A DNA stretch of 64,000 nucleotides. Origin: Paraspadella gotoi. Taxonomy: Eukaryota > Chaetognatha. Below the pieces are notes generated by a model. That model saw only the letters and a list, made by a program, of their open reading frames with translations. It ran no database searches and was not told the DNA's origin. The stretch lies in assembly GCA_051294375.1 (NCBI GenBank), contig CM119264.1, forward strand, positions 17,795,157 to 17,859,156. Direction: 5' to 3'. A program made the position numbers and the translations under genes. Of the stretch, positions 16,527-27,236 are shown in pieces. The stretch's first letter is position 1, and every line of letters starts with the position of its first letter.

Positions 16527-17375
16527 TGATCAACATAACTCATAAGCGGCTTAAATTTTGAGGCATTTCTTGACATCCACCTTTTTGTTTAAAACTAAGC
16601 AGAATCCAAAATTTACCGCCAGCTACCGTAATCCAGTGAAGTTTCATACCTTTTTTCTCGATATGACTATGAACCCCTTAATCTTAAACAGCGTTTTTCG
16701 GATAATTGTTGATCATGATGTTTGATAATAATTCTTTCCCCTACCATTGTTTGTTTTTTTTCGTTTCTTTGATATTGGAGGCCATACAGCAACTGTTTTT
16801 TATAATTAAGAAAGTCCTGCAACAAAAATGTACATAGTTGTTTGACTCTTGTATCTAATAACTAATGCTCGGCCAGGAATTCGAATGTTAGTGAGGTTAA
16901 AAAACGTATATTAATATAAATAAAAGGCACGAAATTAACGTATTAAAACAAGGTTAAAAGGCAGATAAAAACAGAGTTAAAAACATATTAAAATTCGTGC
17001 GTCGCAAGTAAAATAAACCTCTATTAAAAACGGTTGGCCGTCTAATATTAACAAGATCATATGCGACTGTACAATTACTACGACCAACGCGTTTCCTAAC
17101 TGCGCGCGAAACGTAAAGAGGATACAAATATCTTCTCCCAACTCGACGGTGATTGGTCCAGGCCCGCCAATCCAGGACCGCAGGGAAGAAGCTTGCATTT
17201 GCGATCCAAAACGCGAAGGGGAACCGGCGCGGACCACACACAGAAACAATAGTGATATACTAATAATTAAATTATATTACTTTAGCGAATAGAAATATAT
17301 AAAGAATAAAAGATATTATGAAACATTATTCTTTACCACAAAAGAGAAACAATACTTTTTATGGACAGGAACTCT
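16527..17375. other. Intergenic DNA
   Basis: Mostly AT-rich. A more GC-balanced stretch at 17030-17245 includes an ATTGG (inverted CCAAT) word at 17151 and several CGCG steps, but no gene model could be built. Confidence 0.4.
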
Positions 17376-17430
17376 TAAAACAAGTTTGAGCAAACAATGC
17401 CGGATCTGCGCACGATCATTAGTGGTAAGC
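17376..17430. repeat. Dispersed repeat copy, TTTGAGCAAACAATGCCGGA core
   Basis: Second copy of the repeat at 14522. After the shared segment it continues into AGCTGCTGATCAG and then AATTAATT-type DNA. Confidence 0.75.
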
Positions 17431-17512
17431 TGCTGATCAGATAATTAATTAATTAAAAAATTAAATAATTAATATAATTTTTTTTTATTCACGTCAAAAT
17501 AGTTTTCCACTT

Positions 17513-17575
17513 TTTAGTCGGATCTGCTTATCAGCAGATCCCGACTCTATAATTCACTTTGTCGGTCCGTCATCT
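17513..17575 (+). repeat. Left arm of inverted repeat pair, with internal hairpin
   Basis: Contains the palindrome GGATCTGCTTATCAGCAGAT followed by CGACTCTATA and CACTTTGTCGGTC. The same sequence, inverted, lies at 20945-21005. The left copy is then interrupted and resumes at 18011 (TTGTCGGTCCGTCGGTCCGC), so roughly 435 bases were inserted or copied into it. Confidence 0.75.
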
Positions 17576-18010
17576 GGTACTTATGCCTTTCTATTTATGA
17601 TCAGTTAAAAAAAAAAAATTGACAAGTTTCTGTCTATGACTTAAAAAAAAATAAGGCAATGGCCTAGTATAAATGTTAGGTACCATAATGATAGTATTTA
17701 CTCGTGTTTTTCATTTGCCAAGTTTCTGTCTATGACTAAAAAAAAAAAAAGGCAAATGGCCTAGTGTAAAGGTGAGGAACCATAATGATAATATTCACTC
17801 ATGATTTTCAATTGATATACTTAATACTTTTCCAATTTGCAATGTCCGCAATGATCCTAATTGTTTGAATTTTATTTTTAGTGCTATTAGTGCAATTAGT
17901 CTTGCTCCAATACTCATTTATTGTTTTAAATGTCATATTGTTTCAAATCGTTTAATCTTCTTATTGTCTCTAATGTCAAATTGTCTCATTTTATTTCAGA
18001 AAAAAAAAAT
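17576..18010. repeat. Insertion in repeat arm, with tandem unit of about 105 bases
   Basis: Two copies of a unit start CAAGTTTCTGTCTATGACT at 17621 and 17719. Each runs through an A tract, GGCCTAGT and ACCATAATGATA. The flanking inverted-repeat arm resumes right after the segment, so this is an insertion or local duplication. Confidence 0.65.
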
Positions 18011-18245
18011 TGTCGGTCCGTCGGTCCGCCCCCTCAATATTGTCGGGCACTAACTTATATCATGTCAGAACATCGAATTATGATAAATTATTGCAAAAAA
18101 AATTGATGTCCGTCCGTCCGTCCGTCCGTCCATCCGTCCATCCGTCCGTTCCGTCCATCCGCTCCGTCCTTCCGTCCGTCCAGTCCGTCCGTCCGTCCGT
18201 CCGTCCGTCCATCCCGTCCGTCCAACCTTAGCAAAAATACCAATT
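18011..18245 (+). repeat. Resumed repeat arm with GTCC-rich array
   Basis: Begins with TTGTCGGTCCGTCGGTCCGC and ends in a near-perfect (GTCC)n array at about 18109-18222 with ATCC variants. The inverted partner is at 20835-20960. Confidence 0.75.
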
Positions 18246-19130
18246 ACCGTGATGGATGGATGGATTTGAATAAAATTTGTGTGTGGATAGGTAAATGTGT
18301 GATTGAGCTGGATATGAAGTTTCGATGGAATCGTCCAAGTGGAAATGAGTTTAAATGGAAAAAACAAAAAAAATATATTCACTTTTTAGAACACCAATTG
18401 CTCATGAGTGGATGGCTGATTGATCTGGAATTTTGTATGTGGGTAGGAAAGTGTGTGATTGAACAGGAATCAAGTTTCGATGGAATAGTTTGAGTGGAAA
18501 TGAGTTTAAATGGAAAAAAACAAAAAAAAACTGTTTTCTCTAATTGATTATGCTTCTTTTCCTTTTATATTACATGTATATGCAGGATGTATTAATAAAT
18601 TCAAATAATTAATCAGTTAATTAATCAATTAGTAAATAAATTAATCAATAATTAATTAATTAGTCAATCAATCCGTCCATCCGTCCCACCTTAGAAAAAG
18701 CTCCAATAAACTCGTGAATTGGCTGGTTGGATTGGAATGAAATTTTGTGTTGTGTGTAGGAAAGCGGTGATAAAGCTGGATATAAAGTTTCGATGGAATC
18801 GAGTGAGTGGAAATTAGTTTAAATGGAAAAAACATAAGTCGCATTTACTAAAATCTTTTTACTTATTTTAACCAATAAATACTCTAATTAATCATAATTG
18901 GATGGATAGATTGAGTTGAAATTTTGTGTGTGGGTAGGAAAATGTTTGGCGAAGCTTGATATAAAGTTTCGGTGGAAACGTACCAGTGGAAATGAGTTTA
19001 AATAAAAAAAATATGAGTCACATTTACTTGAATCTTTTTATTTATTTTAACCCATGATAGATGAGATGAAATTTTGTGAGCCGGTAGGAAAGTGAGTGAA
19101 GAAACTAGATATAAAGTTTTGACGGAATTC
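18246..19130. repeat. Degenerate tandem repeat, unit about 110-180 bases, five copies
   Basis: Copies begin near 18246, 18405, 18715, 18898 and 19055. Each carries AAATTTTGTGTGTGGGTAGG, then GATATAAAGTTTCGATGGAA and GTGGAAATGAGTTTAAATGG with point differences. The spacing varies because AATTAATT-type DNA is inserted between copies. Confidence 0.75.
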
Positions 19131-19214
19131 AAGTTGAAAAAATGATGAAAGTTGAAAAATGATGCAAGTTAAAAAAATCTTAAAAGCATTAGGATCGTCG
19201 CAATTGCATTAAAA

Positions 19215-19215
<1 letters not shown>

Positions 19216-19252
<37 letters not shown>

Positions 19253-19363
19253 TGAAGAGAGAGAGAGAGAGTGAGAGAGAAGAGAGAGAAGGAAGAGGAG
19301 AGAGTGAGAGAGAGAGAGAGAAAGAGGAGAGTGAGAGAGAAAGAGAGAGAGAGAGAGAAGGAG
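19216..19363. repeat. (GA)n microsatellite
   Basis: GA run with GTGA and GGAAG interruptions. Confidence 0.95.
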
Positions 19364-20357
19364 ACATAAAATAAAATAGAGGATATTTGTTTGTTTTGAT
19401 AAAATGTAAACAAAACATTTAATTACTGTCCTGACTCAATTTTAAGGACATCGATGATGACAAGCTGATATAAAATTATAATTAATTATTAAAACTAATT
19501 AATTAATAATAATAAACAAACCTACATGTTTGCTCAAACTTGTTTTTTTCTCAATCACAAAACAACAATCTCGAAGACCAGATTATCTAATACATTAATT
19601 AATTACAAAATAATTAATAATTAATTAGTTAATTACTAATTATAAATAATTAATTGATGCAGCTTGAATTTACATTTAATATCATTGCAGGATTAAAAAG
19701 AAAAAAGCATAATCAAATAAATAATCAATTAAAAAGAATAGTGAAATAGATTTTTTGTTTTTTCCATTTTAACCTATTCCACATCCATTCATGAGTAAAG
19801 CTTACGGGGGACAGACGGACTGACGGACAGACAGACAGACGGACATAAAATTGTTTGTATAATTTATCTTTATACGTAAAAATCCGAGTTAATTTCGTTT
19901 CCTCAAAAAATTTATGCCCTCGTTAAGAGAAAAATTGTGTTAGTTTTTATTGATAAAAATAAAGCAGAAATAGTGCAAAAAAACTGAAAATCGGGCGGGA
20001 ACTCCTGAGTTAAATGTCGTAATCGGCGATGTTACCAACACCAACATCCATATAAACACTTAATAGTTGTATATGATTCAGTTTTATCTCCTTCAGGCCT
20101 CGCGATGATTTAACCAAAATATAAAAAGTAGTGGAGCAGGTTTGGAATACCATTTGACCTCCCATGAGCATGATACCCTCTAACCCGAATTCCCAAGACA
20201 CCACGACCCGAGGTCAGTACATTCCATGGTGCCCTTCTATCATGGAATGCGGCATACAACGTTTTTGGATGTAACTTTTTGTTGTACACTTCGGATGTCA
20301 TTTTTCATTTTTTGCGCGCCGACTCCCCCAATTTGACCTTGATGTTAGAGTAAGTCG

Positions 20358-20528
20358 ATGGCGGATATCCTGCAGATGACATTCACAGAATACCTGAACT
20401 TGGGAATGTCCCTCCGTCCTGCAACTGACTCTCCCTTATGGCTGGGATTACAGCGGGCAACCAACGCCCGCCAAGGTGATGAAGAGATTCTTAAAAAGGG
20501 AGTCATTTTACTGACCGGCGAGAACTGA
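20358..20528 (+). other. Short open frame, possible remnant exon
   Basis: Reads 56 residues from an ATG (MADILQMTFTEYLNLGMSL...) to a TGA (...VILLTGEN). Composition is protein-like and GC-balanced, unlike the surrounding AT-rich repeats. It lies between the inverted-repeat arms at 17513 and 21005. I do not recognise a family. It may be a fragment of a transposon protein or chance. Confidence 0.25.
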
Positions 20529-20834
20529 TTATATATAATATAAGACAATATAAAAAAATATAATCTAATATATTGTAAATGATGAATTTATTTTATATGA
20601 ATTCAAATAAAAATATTTAACAATTATTAAAATTTAATAACTTCGAAAAAGGTTGATAAAAAATTTCTCGCTAACATTCTCGAAAATTGTAAATGAGTGT
20701 TAGTGTGAGTGAATAAGATAGCAGATTTTGAAAACCTATTTTGGTGGTTTTTTCCGAAATAAAATAGATACAATTAATATTAAAATTCATTTACATAATG
20801 AATTAGCTATCTTGACCCTGGAGGTGCTCTGACG

Positions 20835-21005
20835 GACGGATGGACGGACATCATTTTTATAATAATTTATCATACTTAACATAGTTTAACATAGTTCGAT
20901 GTTCTGGCTTAAGTTAATGCCCGACAAGATTTAGGGGGCGGACCGACTGACCGACAAAGTGGACTATAGAGTCGGAATCTGCTGATAAGCAGATCCAACT
21001 AAAAA
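20835..21005 (-). repeat. Right arm of inverted repeat pair
   Basis: Inverted copy of 17513-17572 plus 18011-18120, here uninterrupted. It includes the same hairpin (CTGCTGATAAGCAG) and the GTCGGTC and GTCC-rich part. A partial related copy (GACAGACGGACTGACGGACA) lies at 19810-19845. Confidence 0.75.
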
Positions 21006-22734
21006 TTAAAAGAAAAGAAATTCAAAGAGAACAATGGGGCGTAACAAAAAGACAAAAAATTAATTAAAGGTAAAAAGATAAGAAAAACAAGTATAGAAAG
21101 TGAGATCAGAAAACGGGAAGGAAGATAGTAAGTTTTAGGTAAGAAAAAAAAATCAGTAAAGAAAGAAGAAAAATATATAAAATAATTGAATTACAGAATG
21201 AAGACAAGCACAAAACATTTTTAATGTAGGTTAAATCAACCGAAACCGCGTCTGAAAATAAACTAAAAAATAATGTCGCCTACAAATTAAGATTCTTATG
21301 ACAGTATCAGATGGCTTTAGATACCTTTCGTCTTTCAAACAATCTTCTACTTTTTCCCTAATCAGCGAACCTTGGGTTTGCTGCCACAAAAAAAAAAAAG
21401 GAAAAAACGAAAGCCACATAAAACCATGACGTTGTGCAATCGCCTTGTTGAATGTTGAAAAAAAATATTTGTTAGATTCACAGAAATTTCTAGAACTGAA
21501 TTTTAGTTTAGTGCCGGTAAAACTTGTCCCTTTTCAAACAGATAGTTATGATTAATGACGGCCTTATATAGCTTAAGAGAAAATTATCGATTCAACAAAA
21601 TGCCCGAATTTTGAAAAAAAAAGAGAGTCCATATGGCACAATATCTCAAAGAAATCATTTTTTAAACCTCGTTGCAGTCAATTTTGTTGAAGAACCTAAA
21701 AACATTTTTAAAAAATACAATCAATTGTGTTTTTTTGTTCCGATTCTGTTTTCACAAAAAAGAGGGCGTGTCCGGAAATTGATTAAAAGGCACCATCGTT
21801 GTCTTCGTGGTCGACTTCTTTCGCCGTCTGGTCTTTGGCTCCAAAAAAATCAATACGTCCTGCGGGACCAATTTAAGACCTCGGGGAAAGATCCAAAACA
21901 TTCATCGGGGGATTGCATCATTAATTGCCGCAGACACCGTGGAGAAGGTGGAGAAGCTGCTGAGTACTGAATCCTCAGAGCCAAAAAATTCTTAAAGAGT
22001 ATTTATTTCTTGAAAAAAATTAAAATAAATACTATTAGATTATTAGATTATTATTAGACTATTAGATTAGACTTCCCCTTCCCAAATTGAATTATTAGAT
22101 AAATAAAACATTTTTAAAAAAGAAAGCAATATATGTTTGATTAAATAATGTAGATTAAATACTAAATCCTTCATAAAAATATTAAAATATTAAAATAGAA
22201 AAATAGAAAATAGTGAAACAAGTAATTTGCAAATTTTTATAAAATTATGCACTATTAAATACTATTAAATTCCAACAAGTACTATAAAATATTTTTTTCG
22301 GAATTGATGCTGTTTCGCCTTAAATTTTACGTTCAGGTTCATGTTCATGTTCATTGATGCATCCAACGTAGTTGGCGCAGCTGTTTGATGGTTTTCTTCC
22401 ATAATTTTGAGATTACTGCATCGAGTATCGAGCTCAGAATCCACCAAAACATTAAACACATGATACTCATTCGCGGATATTCTAAAGTTGAAGTTGAAGC
22501 TGAAGTTGAGTCCTAAAGTCGTTTTATTTTATCGAAGAACAAAGTAATATTTAAATATATTACATCTACAATTTCTCAACTCCATAAAATTGAGTTCTCC
22601 ACCCAATATTATTGCACATTTTAGTCCCCCGCTCGTCTCCTCGTCTTTCCACTCCTCCGATCTCCACTCGCCGTATTTTCTTCCCTCCCCTCTCTTTCTC
22701 CCCACTCAACCTTGTAATCAGCCCGACATTTCAG
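21006..22734. other. Intergenic DNA with one protein-like stretch
   Basis: Mostly AT-rich. At 21805-21994 the + strand is open and GC-balanced (…IHRGIASLIAADTVEKVEKL… to a TAA), but neither a start nor a good splice donor supports it. No other gene evidence was found. Confidence 0.35.
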
Positions 22735-22815
22735 GAAAGTGGCTTCGGTTGCACAGACGTCGTCAACACGAATGGATTTGGGATTCGGGAAATGGATGAC
22801 GGGATGAACTACTAG
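22735..22815 (+). other. Candidate terminal exon
   Basis: A long pyrimidine tract and TTTCAG precede a 27-codon frame, ESGFGCTDVVNTNGFGIREM and six more residues, ending in TAG. The splice acceptor is good, but I could not find the upstream exons, so this may be chance. Confidence 0.25.
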
Positions 22816-23278
22816 CTCATATTTACATCAGTCATCATGTAACAACACTCGTTCGGGGAAGCAGTTTTCAGCTGTGAGTCGAAACCAAAAATGTTACACT
22901 AAAAATGAGATGAATTCAAAAGTCGAGATCCAGGTAATGTAAAGTAAAACAGGTTTTGATGAGTAATCTCCCCTGAATTTCGGTCTTCCTGAGCCTCGAA
23001 TGGAAATCGAAAGTTCAATAGATAGCGAGAAGCCCTTCCGATATTCGGCCTCATTTCAACAATAAAGAATATTCCCGAATCGTTCCAGTTTTCATTTTTC
23101 CTTCACTCCCTTCTCTATGTATACCTATCTTCTTTCCCTTTCTTCCCACCCCTCAACTTTTTTCCTTCTTCAATTTTTTTCTTGATCCTTTTTTTCTAAG
23201 CTTTTCTTGTGGTTTCCTCCATTTCTCTTCACCCTCCAGCCCCTCCCCACCCTTTCATTTCCTCTTCCCCTTTCGACT

Positions 23279-25347
23279 TTATACAATCGATCGTAAAGAG
23301 AGATTTGTGGGATCCTCGGCCCTTGGTGGACTATGGATCTCATCGTCGTCGTCATCGTCGTCGTCGTCTTCACCAATGGTCAGAATTCGAGGTTGATTTT
23401 GTTTTTTTTTTTAAAAGCACGTCGTCAACGTCATCCTCGTTTTTTTTTTTTTTTTAAAGCACGTCGTCAACGTCATCCTCGTTTTTTTTTTTTTCTTCTA
23501 AAGTTTTTTTTTTAAAAGCACGTCGTCAACGTCATCCTCGTTTTTTTTTTTTTTAAAAGCACGTCGTCAACGTCATCCTCGTTTTTTTTTTTTTTTAAAA
23601 GCACGTCGTCACACATCATCCTCGTTTTTTTTTTTTTTTTTAAAAGCACGTCGTCAACGTCATCCTCGTTTTTTTTAAAAGCACGTTCGTCATATATTTT
23701 TTTTTTTTAAAGCACCGTCGTCAGTCATCCTCGTTTTTTTTTTTTTTTAAAAGCACGTCGTCAACGTCATCCTCGTTTTTTTTTTTTAAAGTCGTGTCAA
23801 CGTCATCCTCGTTTTTTTTTTTTTTTTAAAGCACGTCGTCAACGTCATCCTCGTTTTTTTTTTTTTAAAAGCACGTCGTCAACGTCATCCTCGTTTTTTT
23901 TTTTTTTTAAAGCACGTCGTCAACGTCATCCTCGTTTTTTTTTTTTTTTTAAAAGCACGTCGTCAACGTCACCTCTTTTTTTTTTTTTTTAAAAGCACGT
24001 CGTCAACGTCATCCTCGTTTTTTTTTTTAAAAGCACGTCGTCAACGTCATCTCGTTTTTTTTTTTTTTAAAAGCACGTCGTCAACGCATCCTCGTTGTTT
24101 TTTTTTTTTTTTAAAAGCACGTCGTCAACGTCACTCTCGTTTTTTTTTTTTTTTTAAAGCACGTCTCAACGTCATCCTCTGTTTTTTTTTTTTTAAAAGC
24201 ACGTCGTCAACGTCATCCTCGTTTTTTTTTTTTTTAAAAGCACGTCGTCAACGTCATCCTCGTTTTTTTTTTTTTTTTAAAAGCACGTCTCGCAACGTCA
24301 TCCTCGTTTTTTTTTTTTTTTAAAAGCACGTCGTCAACGTCATCCTCGTTTTTTTTTTTTTTTAAAAGCACGTCGTCAACGTCATCCTCGTTTTTTTTTT
24401 TTTTTTAAAGCACTCGTCAACGTCATCCTCTTTTTTTTTTTTTTTAAAGCACGTCGTCAACGTCATCCTCGTTTTTTTTTTTAAAAGCACGTCGTCAACG
24501 TCATCCTCGTTTTTTTTTTTTTTTTAAAAGCACGTCGTCAACGTCATCCTCGTTTTTTTTTTTAAAAGCACGTCGTCAACGTCATCCCTCTTTTTTTTTT
24601 TTTTAAAAGCACGTCGTCAACGTCATCCTCGTTTTTTTTTTTTTAAAAAGCACGTCGTCAACGTCATCCTCGTTTTTTTTTTTTTAAAGCACGTCGTCAA
24701 CGTCATCCTCGTTTTTTTTTTTTTTAAAGCACTCTGTCAACGTCATCCTCGTTTTTTTTTTTTTAAAGCACGTCGTCAACGTCATCCTCGTTTTTTTTTT
24801 TTTTAAAGCACGTCGTCAACGTCATTCCTCGTTTTTTTTTTTTTAAAAGCACGTCGTCAACGTCATCCTCGTTTTTTTTTTTTTTTAAAAGCACGTCGTC
24901 AACGTCATCCTCGTTTTTTTTTTTTTAGCACGTCGTCAACGTCATTCCTCGATTTTTTTTTTTTTTAAAAGCACGTCGTCAACGTCATCCTCGTTTTCTT
25001 CGATGTCATGAGGATTCGGCTCGGTTCTTAATATTTCGGGTTGACGGAATTGGTCGCGGTCATCGCCATTTACAATTTCGTTGTCATCCTCGTTGCCGAC
25101 AACGTTGATGTCATCGTCAGCAATATCGTCGTCGTCGTCGTCGTCGGTGTGGGAGGCCGGGATCTTCGCCATGACGTGATGAGAAGGGTTTTCGTCGATC
25201 GTCAACAAAACGAAACGAAGCAAAACATCGAAACCGATTTCAAAAGCGAATCCAAACACAAAGCAACAACGGGGATACATCATCATCGTCGTAGTCGTCT
25301 AAGTCATCTTCTCCATCTGAGTTAATTATGTATTCGTTACAAATCAT
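23279..25347 (-). CDS. Putative aspartate-rich acidic protein, interrupted by minisatellite
   Basis: The proposed start ATG at 25347 (minus) opens MICNEYIINSDGEDDLDDYD and ends at a possible donor after the GAT run (GTATCC, 25289). A second acidic block (24990-25180) has a run of seven Asp, then INVVGNEDDNEIVNGDD and, near its end, HDIEENEDDVDDV. The array at 23401-24995 follows. Beyond it the minus strand reads NQPRILTIGED, a run of Asp, then EIHSPPRAEDPTNLSLRSIV and TAA at 23279. The consistent acidic composition, sensible start and clean stop suggest one gene. The exon borders inside and around the array are not resolved, so treat this as a partial model. No family is recognised. Confidence 0.35.
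23401..24995. repeat. Minisatellite, about 39 units of roughly 41 bases
   Basis: Each unit on the + strand is AAAGCACGTCGTCAACGTC, then ATCCTCG and 10-18 T residues. Counted by eye there are about 39 units. Most non-T positions are invariant; differences are single-base indels and variable T-tract length. On the minus strand the constant part reads in one frame as EDDVDDVLLKKK, matching the adjacent acidic coding sequence. There is no spacer diversity, so this is not a CRISPR array. Confidence 0.95.
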
Positions 25348-25558
25348 GGATCTCATAATTCATTCGAATCGGTCGATGTGAAACAACGAAAAAGACAGAA
25401 TTATTTTCCCAATGATTTTTTTAATACGATGCACTCGCTTGTTACTTTTTTTAAAAAAACGGTCCATAATTTGCTATCGTTTGGGATTGAGATCAAACTC
25501 CCATCGGATCCATAATCTCTCTTCGCCATTTCATTCGCCATTGGTTACGGCCTTAGCG

Positions 25559-25572
25559 AGGTCACGAGGTCA
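25559..25572 (+). promoter_or_regulatory. Direct repeat AGGTCA-CG-AGGTCA (DR2-type site)
   Basis: Two perfect AGGTCA half-sites separated by two bases. This is the classical layout bound by nuclear-receptor dimers such as RXR heterodimers. It lies in a CpG-containing, GC-balanced stretch (25480-25720) about 200 bases upstream of the proposed acidic-protein gene start on the minus strand. Function is inferred from the motif only. Confidence 0.35.
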
Positions 25573-26249
25573 CCGGGTCGCGGTTCAACGAGACCGGAGA
25601 TGACGTCCACCTCAAAATTGTCTCCCTTGCCTTTTTTTTTCTCGTCTCTTTCCGCTTCTGCTCTCGCGACATTTCGTGTTCGGTTCTTCTCGCCCTTTTT
25701 CCCCGAACGGACTCCTCTCAGCGGAGGCAACAAAAAAAAAAAGAAGTAAAAATGAAACTACGCAACAAAAAAGTGGAAAAATGAGATCAAGATGGGAAAA
25801 TGGAGAAAAAGAAATTATTTTTACTTCAAAATTTGCGTCATTTTTTTTCTTTCTTTTTTCATATTTTTTCTACAAAGTATAATATCGAATCTATTTTTTT
25901 CTCTTCGTACAGGATGAAAGGTATATGACTGAATTTTATAAACTTATGGAAAAAAGTCGTTTCAATTTTCAAGCACAACAGAATGCTAAGCTGAGTCTGA
26001 GATTTTGCCCGATTTTATAGTAAAAATTTCAAGCACGTGATGAAAATTTTAAAATCATTTTCAAAGTCAAAGTAAAAACTTTTTTTTCTTGGCAATACGA
26101 TTACGAGAGGATCAATCGTGAAGAAATCAAGTCGCGACATTGATTACTGTTTTTCCTGATCGAAATGCTTATATTTACTTTCGTTTGTTCGCTATCTCAC
26201 TGAATTCTTTAGCTTGTGGATAAGGCGCTAAGTGGGCTGAAGATGACTA

Positions 26250-26445
26250 TCCGTAACTTCTATAACCCCTTTAGTAGCCATGGAACGGGTCCTGGGCTTG
26301 GAACCAAGCTTGAGGGGTTGCCAGCCCCAAGGCGGCTTACGGCCGTCCTCAGCTTCCACAGGGAGGTACGGTTGGGATTGAACCGGTACTAGTGGTCATA
26401 GCTGATGGCTTTACTCAATGAGCCACCGGGTCAGGACTGAGGGTG
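26250..26445 (-). mobile_element. tRNA-derived SINE
   Basis: On the minus strand there is a box A-like word TGGCTCATTGAG (26414-26425) and a box B-like word GGTTCAATCCC (26374-26384), 41 bases apart as in tRNA genes and their SINE derivatives. A GC-rich body follows down to about 26265. The acceptor stem does not pair as in a true tRNA. Exact ends and target duplication were not resolved. Confidence 0.65.
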
Positions 26446-27191
26446 TCAGCTTATAGGCGGGGTGAACCTAGGCAATGCCCGACTACAAGCTCAGAAATTT
26501 TTTTCTCAGATTACTATTTTATTATCTTTTTTTTTTGTGCTCCAAGATTTTCTCTTGGGAATTTAAATCTTGAGCTCCCTCAGCAGCCCTTATATTTACG
26601 ATTTTTTTTTTGTGTTTGAAATTCCAAACCTCGCGTTGCTTTTCAACTCGATATTTCCTTGGTCGTTTATTTTGTAAACAAATGGATTTACGGCTTCGTC
26701 GGTTGATGGCTGCAACAACGGAAACTCGGCGCTACGCCAATGGCACTTTGCGATACGAGATGTTATCTTGGGAGTCGTTATTCCTACCGCAATAATTCCT
26801 CGTGTCGTCATCCGTGTAACTCGAGTTATTCATTTCGATCTTTGGCAATTCTATACAAATTCGCACAAATTTTTTCACCTTGTCCGAGAGTTGAAAAGTC
26901 AGTTTTGAATAGGATTGATTAGATCGAAGGTTCGGCCGACTACATCAAAGACAAACGACTCCCAATCTACTAGTTTTAAAATTGTACTAAATTTTGGTTC
27001 CGTAATCAACTCATTTTGGTTTTATTCTTTATTTGTTAAATCTTCAATCGTCCGTCGGTTTTTCCGTCAATGTCATCCTCTAAAAGTACGACTATCGTGC
27101 CCTCGACATCTCCAGTGACGAAAACCAAGACGAGTGTTTATCTTGCGGTTTCTCTTCGATTTCTCTTCTCCTCTATTTCACTCTTATTGGT

Positions 27192-27197
<6 letters not shown>

Positions 27198-27235
<38 letters not shown>
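27198..27235. repeat. (CT)n microsatellite
   Basis: Short CT run. Confidence 0.9.

Positions 27236-27236
<1 letters not shown>

Noticed and set aside
23401-24995. Array of short regularly spaced repeats, CRISPR-like
   Set aside because: The spacers are only T-tracts of variable length with no sequence diversity, and the genome is eukaryotic; it is a minisatellite.
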